Shown: positions 34,513 to 46,369, counted from the first letter of the stretch. The stretch: DNA of 64,000 nucleotides from Dracaena cambodiana (GCA_036321105.1 JAYEPQ010000004.1:18429859-18493858); one strand, 5' to 3'. Notes: a model not told the origin generated them from the letters alone. Numbers and translations are program-made.

Positions 34513-36230
34513 AATTCAAATATAAACGGTGTAACCATTTGAAAGGTTACAATTGTTTAGACACCACTTAGCCAACAAGTATGAGTTTGAAATTCAAACA
34601 TAAAGGGGTGTAAATTGCTTGAAAAATCACAATGGTTCAAACACCACTTGGCCAATGGATATTGTTTTAAATTTAATATGAAGGGATAAAATCTTTTAAA
34701 CAATTGCAACTATTCAAGCCATTTAAATTTCAAACCATACACGATTTGGCCACAAAGAGTTACGTTCCTTAAAGAGTCTATAAATACGCCATGCCTTTGC
34801 ATTTCAAAACTTATAATAGAATCTCATTACGCATTTATTCCATTCATATACAATAGAGAGTGTATATTTTGATTCGTTGAGATAATTGGATTGCTGCTTC
34901 TTTCCAATTGTAGTGTGATCGTTGTTTCTTAGGAGACTTACATCTATTGAGTTTCAGAAGTCTATAGTGGAGAGCGAATCAATCTTAAGGACATAACGTT
35001 TAGCACTAGACTTGATCTTCTATTCTAACGGTTTCCAGTAATATCTAACTTTTTCTTTTACATAGGTTATTTACTTATTCACTTTCTTCTAAGTTTACAA
35101 TCCGTTTAATTTTATTTCACATGTTTAGATTTGCAATATCTGATGTTTTTCCAATTTAACAATTATAATAGTATTTAATCTATTCACTATACCCAACAGT
35201 AAGCACGGTTGCCTGGGCTGCAACAGAGCCATGCAGGGTACCGAAAATTGATTTGGTCCATGAAGGATTGTTTGGAACTAAATGGTTACTTCAACGGAAC
35301 AACTAATGTACAATATGGTCGGAGTTAAAGCTGGATGGCATAACCACAACTCTGAACATTAGGACAAGCGCCATATCATTTGTAGTATATGTAGATCCAA
35401 TATTTATGTATTTTATTTTGAGTGGCACTCCTTAGGCATTAATTTTGTTTATGTTCATAATGTCCACTCATATGTAAGGGACTATATATATGTATTCTAT
35501 ATGTAGTTTGTTTTATTAACACCTGATTAATGGAATACATGGGGATTACCCACCGTTTATGCTCAAAAAAATCCCTAATAAATTGTTATAAAATATCAGT
35601 CACCAGTAATATGAGAGTCATTTTATAATAGTCCTTTGTTTAATTAAATATTTCATCTACAATATCAACTAATTCTAATTAAGAAGGATAGTAAATTTAT
35701 TTAATCATCTCTAACTTAACTAATCAAATTAAGTTATTAATTATCTTGTGGCCTCCTACTTTCTTTACTCTATCTTTTTTCTCTCTTCCACTCTCCTAAT
35801 TACAGAAACATGGAGAGAATAAAAACTTTCATTTACAAGCAACACGAGTTCTAGACTACAATTGGGAAAAATATTTTAGATGAAGAGAATATGTTGTAAT
35901 GATCTATCACAAGAAAATATGCAAAATAGATTAAGAAGGTTTCCAATGAACCATGCAGTATTGTCACTTTGATAAATCAGAGAGCAAATTTATTTAGCCA
36001 TTTCAAGTATTATTAAGGTTTTAAATTTCTAGTTTTAATTAGATAGAATCATCAAGTAACAAATAGATGTGAGGGACGTTTAATAAATGATCACTAATGA
36101 TTTGTTAAGGAATAATATCCAAGTATAAAATTTGTTAGGAACCTGTATTCTAAAACCTTTTAGAATTTAGGGTTTCATTGTTCTCTACCATAATTAACCA
36201 ACACTGTTGTGCCAATTCGCCAATTTCTTG
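34513..36230. other. Unassigned, LTR-like sequence with TATA box
   Basis: 34513-34740 has two to three units of an about 81-bp repeat (aaccatttgaaaggttacaa, acaccacttagccaacaag). A TATA box (tataaata, 34779-34786) is followed by a CT/TA-rich leader-like stretch. 35200-35400 contains a block (ggttgcctgggctgcaacag onwards) that looks like part of a dispersed repeat. This arrangement suggests a broken LTR or promoter region, but I find no partner LTR. 35570-36230 is AT-rich with nothing recognised. Confidence 0.35.
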
Positions 36231-36390
36231 TTCAAAGAAAATGCATATACAACAACAACAACTAAGCTTTTTATCCCAAGTATTTGGGGTAGGGCCAGAT
36301 CGATCACTTTGATATTCCTTCTCCATTCATTTCTATCAAGTAATATCTCCTTATTTAAACCTCTAGACTCCATTCAAAGAAAATGCATAT
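36231..36390 (-). mobile_element. 5'-truncated RTE-type LINE 3' end with 18-bp TSD
   Basis: The insert at 36249-36372 (124 bp) is flanked by perfect copies of ttcaaagaaaatgcatat (36231-36248 and 36373-36390). On the minus strand it ends CCCCAAATACTTGGGATAAA...TTGTTGTTGTTGT. The palindromic CCCAAnTAnTTGGGA word and (TTG)n tail are hallmarks of plant RTE LINE 3' ends. A SINE using the same tail is possible. The unchanged duplication points to a recent insertion. Confidence 0.85.
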
Positions 36391-37183
36391 TCTCTTGAGA
36401 AATTAGTTCCTATCCTAGCTTGGTATTATCCGGAGAAAAGACTAAATAACTATTGACAATAAATAATTCTTAAAAATAATTCTTAATTTTTCTTTAACAA
36501 TTTTAGCCGTTGAAATATCCAACTCTCACAATCGAAAAGACCCCATACTACATATTCACCTTTATCTTTATTGGAAAATACATAAGGCCATGCACTAGAG
36601 ATTTAGTATGCCCTCCAAAATCTCTCTTGATAATTGGTTAAAGGATTTTACAGAATTTAGGGGGATATATATTACAAGTGAAGCACAATCATTACACCAA
36701 TTGCCTAGCTAGCTTGGCATGAATTTTCAATTAATCAATTAATGCATGATTTGCTATTTATTGGTGAAATGTCATTGCATCTGCATGCGTTGGTTAGTGA
36801 GTGGGACAGTCATGGGGATATTATTTTAACTAGCTTTCTTTCTTTTCTTTATCATTTTCTTTTTTTTTTTTACCTCTTTTTTCGCTCATAATCTTTTCAT
36901 GGCTTTCAAGTTACGAATTTGCAATAGCCTCTAACATGTGGAGGCCCTGAGTCCTACTTTACTATTCATAATTATTGCGCACCGACATTCCTGAACCCCA
37001 TAGATTTCATGATCGAGCTCAATCATATCTTCCAACTAGCACAAAGATAACTATACTTAGAACCAATATCGCAAGTAGACCACTTCTGAACTCGATTGAG
37101 GTCTCGATTACTAGAACCAGCATATCACATGAGCATAGATTTGGAGTCGGTTGGTTAGTAGCCTAAATTGTGTGCACACGCAG

Positions 37184-37216
<33 letters not shown>

Positions 37217-37352
37217 CACACCATCATCCATACGGCCAATGAGGTTTTTCGATACATGTCAAATTTCCAAAAAAGAAATTAAAAAAAGGAAAAAAACAAA
37301 AAAAAAAAAAGCTTATCCACAGTGACAAGTAGGATATCTCCCCAATAAAATT
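36391..37352. other. Intergenic sequence with (AT)n microsatellite
   Basis: No gene seen. A perfect (AT)n run of about 29 bp lies at 37187-37215, and A/T-rich stretches at 36835-36900 and 37260-37310. The ORFs of about 63 aa have no features of real proteins. Confidence 0.6.
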
Positions 37353-37357
37353 ATTTC

Positions 37358-37711
37358 TATTAGCATATCTCATGATATATGACAAATCTTTTAATATTTG
37401 ATAAATCCTCTAATTTATTAGAGGATCTCATAATATCTTTCTAATTTAGTATATTTGACTGTTATCTTCTAATTTATTAGAGGATCTCATGATATCTTCC
37501 TAATTTAGTATATTTGACTAATATTCTCTAATTAGGCAGATTATGTAATTGAATATTTTATATAATTAGCATCAATTTGTATATTCTTTTATTTTTTTTT
37601 ATCTTTTATATTTGCCACCTTCACCTATAAAAGGATGACCATTGTATAGTTTAGAGATACCTCAGAAACAAAGTTATTCTTCATTATTTCTCTCAGTTCA
37701 TAGTTTTATCA
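37358..37711 (+). repeat. Copia 5' LTR
   Basis: 354 bp, TATTAGCATATC...TTTTATCA. TATA box tataaaagg at 37626. It contains two units of an about 57-bp repeat (ctctaatttattagaggatc ...), against three in the 3' LTR. Confidence 0.95.
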
Positions 37712-37856
37712 TGGTATCAGAGCCTCTCTGAGATTTGACTTCTTTTTATTCTGAGGTCTCTGATCTACGCCTTGTTCTGCGACCCGTCAATCTGAGCATC
37801 ATCCATTCCGCCCGTGTCTTATATTACTCTTATTCAGTTAGTATTATCATTTTTTT

Positions 37857-38852
37857 ATGACTTTTTCTAATGAAATTACTCGCTCTATAGAAATTATTTT
37901 AGATGACACCAATTACAATGCATGGGCTCAGCAAATGTCAGTTTTCTTATTGGTCGTTGCTTATGGAGGTTTGTTAATGAGTCCAAACCAGCACCCATAA
38001 AGACTGATTCTAAAAGTGCAGAAAAGTTTGTTGAGCGATTTGAGGAATGAGAAGGTACTCACTGTAAGATCATATCTTGGTTTATTAATATCTCAGTTCC
38101 TTCTATTCAGAGTCTGATGCCAAAATTTCAAAATGCCAAACTTGCATGGAATTTTTTGGCAAATCGATACAATTGTTCTAGTGATGCTGCTCTTTAGTTT
38201 CAATTGGAATCTAAGTTATATTAAATGCATCAAGAGGCAGGGCAGTCTATTGCTGAGTTTCACTCTCAAATTAGTAGCATCTGGAATCAGCTCTTTCAGG
38301 CTGACCCAGCTTTTCCGGATGAAAAGTCTAGCCAACTTTTTGCAAATTATCAAGATCGCCGTCAATTCATCCACTTCATGATGCATATTTGTGATGATTT
38401 TGAAAGTACTAGAGCTTCGCTGCTCCATCGATCTTCCTACGCTCGAGACTGCTCTCATAGAGCTTATTTCAGAGGAGACACGACAGAAGGCTCTTCGTGT
38501 TTATTCTACTGAGTTGGTCATGGCTACTGCAACTCCAAACTCTTCCATCTTAGTCCCTCTAGTTGGGGCTGCTGCTTTCCCTAAACCACGCCGCTTCAAC
38601 GGTCGTTATTTTTATTGTAAGGAAGAGAGTCACCACATCTCTGATTGTTTTAAGAGAAAGGTTAAAAAGGCAAGAGATACTCTAAAAGTTCAAATGCCCA
38701 AGACTGTTGCTGCTGCTTCTACCAGTTCATTATCTTCGGACAATCTATCTGCTTTCTCTCTCTCTGTAACTGACCTTGAAGCTATTGTCAATCAGGTTCT
38801 GTCACGTACTTCTACTATCTTTTTAGTTTTTTCAGATAAATTATCTCCTTGA
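37857..38852 (+). pseudogene. Copia gag remnant
   Basis: The ATG at 37857 begins MTFSNEITRSIEI, LDDTNYNAWAQQMSVFL. After a frameshift near 37950 come AEKFVERFEE, PSIQSLMPKFQNAKLAWNFLA, QSIAEFHSQISSIWNQL and ALIELISEETRQKAL. The zinc-knuckle region reads YFYCKEESHHISDC, having lost the first Cys and the Gly of CX2CX4HX4C. There are stops near 37996 and 38049 and frame changes near 38140-38240 and 38430. This is the UBN2-type Gag of copia elements. Protease sequence resumes only after the nested insert. Confidence 0.88.
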
Positions 38853-38929
38853 CTTTTTGACACTATTTGTTACAATCACATGACTCCTGATTTTTCTCTC
38901 GTATCTAATAAAAAAATCTTTAGAACCTC

Positions 38930-39612
38930 TGTACGCCCGAAAATTGAACCTTTGATTCCATTGCAAAATTGATGAATTACAATAGGAATTTAGATTACAA
39001 AAATTCCGAAGAATTACAAGAACGGGAATATTGGTGGATTCCCTTTTTTGAGTGGGTACGGGTGGCGGTGGAGTCTTGTTGCTGCCTCCGTTGACTATCC
39101 AACTTGGAAGGGGATCTGTGAAGAAAACCTGCTTCTTCTGATCTCTCTCAACCCTCTGTGAAGAATCGCTTTGCCGGCTCTCCAAGAAAAGTCCCTCCTC
39201 CCGTTAAATTCCGGTATTTTATAAACCGAAGAAGCTCGAAATCCGGCTCAATTCTCTCCTGAAAAAGCGGATCACGGGATATCAGGAAAATAAAATAGGA
39301 AATAAAACAACGGAAAACAACGAAAAACAACCCGCGGGATCGCCCCCGCAGGTTGCCACCCGCGGGAATCCTCCCGCGGGTGGCAACCCGCGGGGGCTCC
39401 CGCGGGTTGCAACCCGCGGGAATTCTCCCGCGGGTTGCTTCCCGCAGGGGTTCCCGCGGGTTGCAACCCGCGGGTGCTCCCGCGGGTTGCAACCCGCGGG
39501 TGCACCAGCGGGTGCTCCCGCGGGATGCAACCCACGGGTGTGCCCACTTAGCAAAATTAGGATTTTTTTATTTTTATTTATTTTATTTATTTAATTATTT
39601 TTAGTGTCTACA
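38930..39612 (-). repeat. Nested element 3' LTR
   Basis: 683 bp, with a CCGCGGG-rich block at 39340-39545 in which cccgcgggttgcaacccgcg palindromes recur about every 36 bp. ORFs on both strands of the block are artefacts of the repeat. Confidence 0.92.
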
Positions 39613-40730
39613 TAACCCCCTCCAAAGTTTTTAAAGTTCTGTATTGAACCGTACTGAATTTCGAAATACTTTGAATTTTTTAATTTTGGTTATAGACCTT
39701 TTAAAAGATTTGGTCGATAGAGATAACTATTAATATATTTATTTATTCCATAACAAGCAGAGGTATGATTTTAACGTACTCATTAGAGGACAAGCAGAGG
39801 TATCATGTTAACGTGCTTATTTTAGGTCAAGCAGAGGTATAATATTAACATGCTTATTTTAATCCGAACCGTTCAGTGACATCTAGTATGACGAATCAGG
39901 AAAAGACAGAGGTGACATTAAACGTGTCTTGGAGCTTAACCTATTCAGAGAATCTGGTCGTGATAGGGACAAGCTGACTAAACAGAGGTGATTGTTAATG
40001 TATTTAGTTTTGGAATCGGACTATCAGAGGTAACTGTTAACTTGATAGGGAGATGATTTTTGTCAGAGGTGATTTTTAACTTAACGATATCAAAAGCACG
40101 TTCATCAGAGGTTGTAATGTTGGACTTGATGAAGTGTGAATTTTCTTTTCTGTTAGAGGTGAAATCTTAACGTGACAGGGGATCGATTTAATTAGGATTT
40201 TATCTCTTTTGATTTTGAATTATGATGTCAGAGGTATGATGTTAACTTGACTAATATTTTGGAGTGTCGCTTGCTCTGTTGGAGCAAAATGACAAGAAAA
40301 GTTTTGCTGTCAGAGGTGAAATCTTAACGTGACAGGAGATTTATCTGATTAGGATTTTTAGCAAACCCCCAGCTATCAACGGATTTGATTAGCCTTTACC
40401 AACTACCGTTTGAGTTGGGCTAGCCATGCTATTCCCCTCAGTATGGTGAGTTGTCAAGGATTTCGTTTGGATTTAAATACCAAACTTTTCCTCTTCCCTT
40501 TGCCTTAGCAGCTTAGGGCAGTGATGTATTCTTATATTCGGATAAGAATACTGTTGTGACAGATTTGTCGTGGGATTTTTTAGCAAACCCCCAGCTATCA
40601 ACGGGTTTGATTTTGCCTTTACCAACTACCGTTTGAGTTGGGCTAGCCATGCTATTATCCTCAGCATAGTGAGTTATCGAGGATTTCATTTGGGCTTAAA
40701 TGCCAAACTTTTCCTCTTCCCTTTGCCTTA
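39613..40730 (-). other. Nested element 3' internal region, cagaggt...ttaacgtg repeats
   Basis: Imperfect repeats gcagaggtatgattttaacg / tcagaggtgaaatcttaacg from 39755 to 40345, then two copies of the gcaaacccccagctatcaac ... cctcttccctttgccttagc block (40366-40520 and 40582-40735). No gene. Confidence 0.75.
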
Positions 40731-41182
40731 GCAGCGTTGGGTGATTCATGCTTTTTACCCCCAGCATAGTGGGGTTGGCGAGAAATTTATTCTCTTCCCG
40801 TAGCCTTGTCGGCGTTGGGTGGTTCAAATTTATTCTCTTCCCGTAGCCTTGTCGGCGTTGGGCAGTTCATACTTATTACCCCCAGTATGATGGGGTTGGC
40901 GAGAAATTTATTCTCTTCCCGTAGCCTTGTCGGCGTTGGGTAATTCATACTTTTTACCCCCAGTATGATGGGGTTGGCGAGAAATTTATTCTCTTCCCGT
41001 AGCTTTAGCGGCGTTGGGCAATTCATACTTTTTACTCCCAGTATGATGGGGTTGGCGAGAAATTTATTCTCTTCCCGTAGCCTTGTCGGCGTTGGGCGGT
41101 TCATACTTATTACCCCCAGTATGATGGGGTTGGCGAGAAATTTATTCTCTTCCCGTAGCCTTGTCGGCGTTGGGCGGTTCAT
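40731..41182. repeat. 78-bp tandem array
   Basis: Five to six units, with the marker ggggttggcgagaaatttat at about 40770, 40892, 40970, 41048 and 41126. One shorter unit lies near 40825. Because 78 is a multiple of three, the minus strand stays open as a 26-residue peptide repeat (40787-41185). I regard that as incidental. Confidence 0.92.
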
Positions 41183-41960
41183 CATTTTTTTTATTTTATT
41201 TTATTTTATATATACATTTTTATTTCTTTATCTCTCTTTTTTTTTTTTGCAATGATGTCCTTTTTTTTTTTTTAGGTGATAACGCCTAACATTTTATTTT
41301 TTATTATTTATTTATTTATTTATTTTGGTAAGCGATGAGGCCTTGCAAATATATTTTTATTTATTATTATTTTTTTGTTTATTTTTATTTATTTACTTTT
41401 TTTTTGTTTATATTTTTATATATTTTTTAATATTTTTTTATTTTTTTATTTTAATTAATTTTTTTTATTTTATTTATTTATTTTTTTGGCATCCGCGGGT
41501 GCATCCGTTGGATACAACCCATGGGTAGAGCACTCATACTGCATGTTTTTTTTTCTCTTTTTTTTTTAATATTTATTATTTTTTTTAACTTTGTTAATTT
41601 TTTGTAGGCGATAACACCCTTTCCTTTTTTTTTTTTTTATTAATATTGTTTTTATTCTTTATTTTTTTTTTGTGCGGGAGAGAGGGAGAAAAGTGCGGGT
41701 GACCCAGATGGGTCCCACCCATCTGTGGGTTGCGTCCGCGCCCGCGCTTCCATATGTGGGTTGCGTCCATGTGGGTCCCAAGATTCCATCTGCGGGTTGC
41801 ATCCCGCGCTTCCATATGCGGGTTGCGTCCACGCGGGTCCCAAGATTCCATCTGCGGGTTGCATCCCGTGCTTCCATATGCAGGTTGCGTCCACGCGGGT
41901 CCCAAGATTCCATCTGCGGGTTGCATCCTGGAGTTGTATCCAGTCTTGTCAATTTTTTTT
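41183..41960. repeat. T-rich stretch and 62-bp GC-rich tandem repeat
   Basis: 41183-41680 is mostly T/A homopolymer and TTTA repeats with one gcatccgcgggtgcatccg word (41491-41509). From 41735 to 41935 there are about three units of 62 bp (cttccatatgcgggttgcgt starts at 41747, 41809 and 41871). No gene. Confidence 0.88.
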
Positions 41961-42249
41961 TTTTGGACGATAACGCCTCAAAAAAAAATTTTTTTTTTTT
42001 TTTTTTTGACAAACGATGACGTCTTGTCATATTTTTTTGGGCGATGACGCCTCAAAATTTTTTTTTTATGGGCGATGACGTCTCATAATTTTTTTTTTTT
42101 TGACAGACGATGACGTCTTGTCAATTTTGGTGGGCGATGACGCCTCACATTTATTTATCGTTACCCGGCGATGACGCCTAGGCTCCGAAAAAAAAAAATT
42201 TTAAAGATTGGATTGCGCCGCCCAAACTCCCACTGTGGTCGCCAATTCT
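41961..42249 (-). promoter_or_regulatory. TGACG repeat array and primer-binding site of the nested element
   Basis: Six to seven units of gacgatgacgtcttgtca / gggcgatgacgcctca between T runs, ending next to the primer site (42229-42247). The array sits just inside the 5' LTR, as in element A. TGACGTC resembles the bZIP (C/CRE) core, so the array could act as an internal enhancer. This is untested inference. Confidence 0.65.
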
Positions 42250-42938
42250 TGTACGCCCGAAAATTGAACCTTTGATTCCATTGCAAAATTGATGAATTAC
42301 AATAGGAATTTAGATTACAAAAATTCCGAAGAATTATAAGAACGGGAATATTGGTGGATTCCCTTTTTTGAGTGGGTACGAGTGGCGGTGGAGTCTTGTT
42401 GCTGCCTCCGTTGACTATCCAACTTGGAAGGGGATCTGTGAAGAAAACCTGCTCCTTCTGATCTCTCTCAACCCTCTGTGAAGAATCGCTTTGCCGGCTC
42501 TCCAAGAAAAGTCCCTCCTCCCGTTAAATTCCTGTATTTTATAAACCGAAGAAGCTCGAAATCCGGCTCAATTCTCTCCTGAAAAAGCGGATCACGGGAT
42601 ATCAGGAAAATAAAATAGGAAATAAAACAACGGAAAACAACCCGCAGGCGGCAACCCGCGGGATCGCCCCCGCAGGTTGCCACCCGCGGGAATCCTCCCG
42701 CGGGTGGCAACACGCCGGGGCTCCCGCGGGTTGCAACCCGCGGGAATTCTCCCGCGGGTTGCTTCCCGCAGGGGTTCCCGCGGGTTGCAACCCGCGGGTG
42801 CTCCCGCGGGTTGCTTCCCGCGGGTGCCCGCGGGTGCACCCGCACCCGCGAGCACCCGCGGGTGTGCCCACTTAGCAAAATTAGTTTTTTTTTTATATTT
42901 TATTTATTTTATTTATTTAATTATTTTTAGTGTCTACA
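42250..42938 (-). repeat. Nested element 5' LTR
   Basis: 689 bp with a GC-rich CCGCGGG block at 42640-42865. It differs from the partner LTR by a few substitutions and a short repeat-length change near 42640 and 42830. Confidence 0.92.
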
Positions 42939-45900
42939 ACCTCCTCATGTCATTTATATTACTGATGATTCGCATATGTCTGTTAGTCATATTGGTCATA
43001 TCTCTACTTCTACTCTTTGTGTGCTTGATACATATATTGTCCCTGATTTAGCATTAAATCTTCTCTTTGTTGGGCAACTTCTTGAACTTGGCCTTATTTT
43101 AAATTTTTCTAATAAAGGGTGTGATGTGCAGGATCAACAGACGGGCCAGTTAATTGGAACCAGGCGTAAAGTTAGCCGCATTTTTGAGCTTTTCTCCTTG
43201 CATCTTCCAAGTTCTGCTTCTGCTCAACCCATTGAAGCATCTATTTCCTCGAGTATTTGGCATTCTTTCCTTAGTCATACTTCCTTACCACGTGTTCAAT
43301 CTTTAGCATCAAGTGGTTATTTAGAAAAAGTCAATTTTGAATCATTTGATTGTCTTTCATATCAGTTGGGAAAACAGACAGCTTTACTTTTTAATGAAAG
43401 TATTTCTTTGTCTTCTGCAACTTTTGATCTAATTCATTTAGATATTTGGGGGCCTGCTCCTATTTTTACTAATGGAGGATCTCATTATTTTGTTGTATTT
43501 GTTGATGATTATTTACGATACACCTGGCTTTATCTCTTACATGATCGTTCTGAGTTACTTAGTATTTTTCATGAATTTAAGCAGATGATAAAGACTCAGT
43601 TTGATCGGACCATTAAAGTCTTTCGTTCTGATAATACCATGGAGTACATATTTGCTTCCTGTCTTACCGAACTCACAAAAGAAGGTACTTTACCTCATCG
43701 TTCATGTCCTTACACTTCACAACAGAATGGTCGTGCTAAGTGTAAGTATTGTCACATCCTTGATACTATTCGCTCTTTACTTATTTCTGTCTTGCTTCTT
43801 GAACCTTTTTGGGGTGAGCTTCTCTTACAGCCGTTTACACAATTAATAGGGTTTCATCTCCTACTCTCTCAAATCACTCTCCATATGAGCTCCTCTATGG
43901 AAAGGTACCCGACTATTCTCTTGTGAAAGTTTTTGGCTATGTTTGTTTTGTTTTACTCCTATCTCATGAGCACACAAAACTTGAGTTACGTTCTCATCTC
44001 TGTTGTTTTCTTGGTTATAACACTGAACATAAGGGTTATCGGTGTTATGATCATGTTACTAAACGTCTTCGTATCTCCCGTCATGTTCAGTTTGGAGAAT
44101 ACAAAACTTTCACCAGTATCTTCCATATCTCCTCAAACCTTCTTCTGCTAGCTCTATTTTCACTAACTCCACTTGCTTTTTTCCTAGACTCTCCTTCTGA
44201 TGTAGGTACTGAAAATTTATCAGACAGTCACTCAACGTCAGTTTCTGATACTTCTGGATCGTCTGTTGATCCTATAATTGTATCTGACTCTCCTCAGTCT
44301 ACTTCATCTGTTGACCCATCCACTATGTTTGATACCCTTAAGTCATCTACCAATTTGGATATCTGTCGTTCCTCTGGGGTAAGAGCTCTCCCTACTCGTC
44401 ACTGATTATCATTGTTTTAATGTTCTTGCCACTCTTCACGAGCATCATACTTATTGCGAGGCTAGTTCTAACCCTCTTTGGTAGCAAATTATGTCCGAAA
44501 AATTGGATGCTCTTTACAAGACTCATACATGGGATTTAGTTGATCAGTCTCTTGGCAAGACTATTATTGGCAACAAATGGGTCTACAAGATTAAAATCGA
44601 TTCTGATGGGTCTCCAGTGCGGTATAAAACTCGTCTTGTGGCTAAAGGCTATACTCAAGAGTATGGTATTGACTATGAGGAGACATTTGCTCTAGTTGTT
44701 CACATTACAACTGTCCATTCTCTCTTGGCTGTGGCCACTGCTCACCAGTGACCTTTGTTTTAGATGGATGTGAAGAATACCTTCCTGCATGATGATCTAA
44801 CTAAGGAGGTCTATATGCAGCCCCCTCAAAGGTATTTTCATTCTCCTAGTAAGATTTGTCGCCATAAGCGTACCTCGTATGGGCTCAAGTAAGTTCTGCG
44901 CATCTGATTTTTCAAGTTCAGCTCCACTACTAGCACATGACTCTACTTTGTTTATTCGTCATACTATGTCGGTATCACTATTTTGCTAATTTATGTTGAT
45001 GATATGATTATTACTAGTTACGACGCTTATGGTATTCTTGAGCTTAAGCAAGTTTTATGTCAATATTTTGAGATGAAAAATCTTAACTCTCTTCGTTATT
45101 TTCTGTGATTGGAAATTACTTCTATATCTGATGGCTACTATTTAACTCAGGCCAAGTATTGCTCTAACATTCTTTCTCATTCTGGCTTTACTGATTGTAA
45201 AAGTGTTGATAGTTCTCTTGAGTATACTGTTAAATTTCATGCTACTGATGGCGGACTCTTTTCCGATGCTACTCTCTATCGACAACTTGTTGGGAGTCTC
45301 ATCTACCTTACTGTTACTCGGCTAGATATTGCCTATGCTGTGCATCTTGTTAGCCAGTTTATTGCGGGACCACATACTATTCATTAAGTTGCAGTTTTTC
45401 GCATCCTTCGCTATGTGAAGGGTACCTTATTTCATGGCCTCTATTGTTCATCTCGCTCATCATTGCAATTACAAGTTTACTCTGATGCTGATTAGGCAGG
45501 TGACCCTATTGATCGACGATCCACCACTGATTTTCTTTTTTTACTGGGTGAGTCTCTTATTTTCTGGCGGAGTAAAAAGCAGACTGTTGTTACTCGCTCT
45601 AGTATCGAAATTGAATATCACGCTCTTCCTGACACTACTTCTGAGCTTCTTTAGATTCGTTGGTTTCTCCAGAATATAGGTGTGTTTTAGGACTCCAGTA
45701 CTCCTATTTATTGTAACAATTATAGCGCTATTCAGATTGCACACAATGATATCTTTCATGAGCACACCAAACACATTGAGATCGATTGCCATATTATGCG
45801 TCATCACCTACAAGCAGGCACTCTTCGTCTTCTCTTGGTTTCATTGACTGATCAGCTCGCCGATATTTTTACCAAGGCCCATCCACCTAGTCGTCATCAT

Positions 45901-45945
45901 GATCACGTTTTCAAACTAAAGATGATGTCTTCCAAACCATCTTGA
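42939..45945 (+). pseudogene. Copia pol remnant: protease end, integrase, RT, RNase H
   Basis: A 316-codon frame (42976-43926) holds the post-protease region (LNLLFVGQLLELG), the GAG-pre-integrase domain and the integrase core with HLDIWGPAP and KVFRSDN. The third catalytic position is altered (SQQNGRAKCK where AERK is usual). The reverse transcriptase follows (IIGNKWVYKIKI, RLVAKGYTQ, LIYVDDMI at about 44992), with stops at 44749, 44765, 44891 and 45106. RNase H has YRQLVGSLIYLT, VYSDAD-stop-AGDP and HTKHIEIDCH, ending with LADIFTKA. Domain order is that of copia. Too many breaks for function. Confidence 0.93.
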
Positions 45946-45958
45946 GTCTGAGGGAGAA

Positions 45959-46369
45959 TATTAGCATATCTCATGATATATGACAAATCCTCTAATATTT
46001 GATAAATTCTCTAATTTATTAGAGGATCTCCTGATATCTTTCTAATTTAGTATATTTGACTAATATCCTCTAATTTATTAGAGGATCTCATGATATTTTT
46101 CTAACTTAGTATATTTAACTAATATCCTCTAATTTATTAGAGGGTCTCATGATATTTTCCTAACTTAGTATATTTGACTAATATCATCTAATTAGGCAGA
46201 TTATATGATTGAAGATTTTATGTAATTAATATCAATTTGTATATTTTTTTATTTTTTTACCTTTTATATTTGCCACCTTCACCTATAAAAGGATAGCTAT
46301 TGTATAGTTTAGAGATATCTCAGAAACAAAGTTATTTTTTATTATTTCTCTCAGTTCATAGTTTTATCA
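45959..46369 (+). repeat. Copia 3' LTR
   Basis: 411 bp, with three units of the about 57-bp repeat and the TATA box tataaaagg at 46284. It is otherwise very similar to the 5' LTR. Confidence 0.95.

Larger units (their letters stand above)
38925..42943 (-). mobile_element. Non-coding gypsy derivative (relative of element A) nested in the copia element
   Basis: 38930-42938, 4009 bp, with a perfect target duplication acctc (38925-38929, 42939-42943). LTRs lie at 38930-39612 and 42250-42938. The primer site on the minus strand is AATTGGCGACCACAGTGGG (42247-42229) and the purine tract is GGAGGGGGTTA (39613 on). The 2.6-kb interior has no ORF but shares its repeat modules with element A in the same order. 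The LTRs differ at only a handful of positions by eye, so it is young. Having no proteins, it must have been moved by an autonomous relative. Confidence 0.93.

Noticed and set aside
39272..39604. Overlapping Pro/Gly/Arg-rich ORFs in LTR GC blocks, also at 4521-4865, 32080-32423 and 42468-42878
   Set aside because: Repeat artefacts open in several frames on both strands.
40731..41182. Regular 78-bp array as a possible CRISPR-like array
   Set aside because: Units are contiguous with no unique spacers, inside a plant retrotransposon.
40787..41185. 132-aa minus-strand ORF with a perfect-looking 26-residue peptide repeat
   Set aside because: It follows directly from the 78-bp tandem DNA repeat (a multiple of three) in a non-coding region; no start context or domain.
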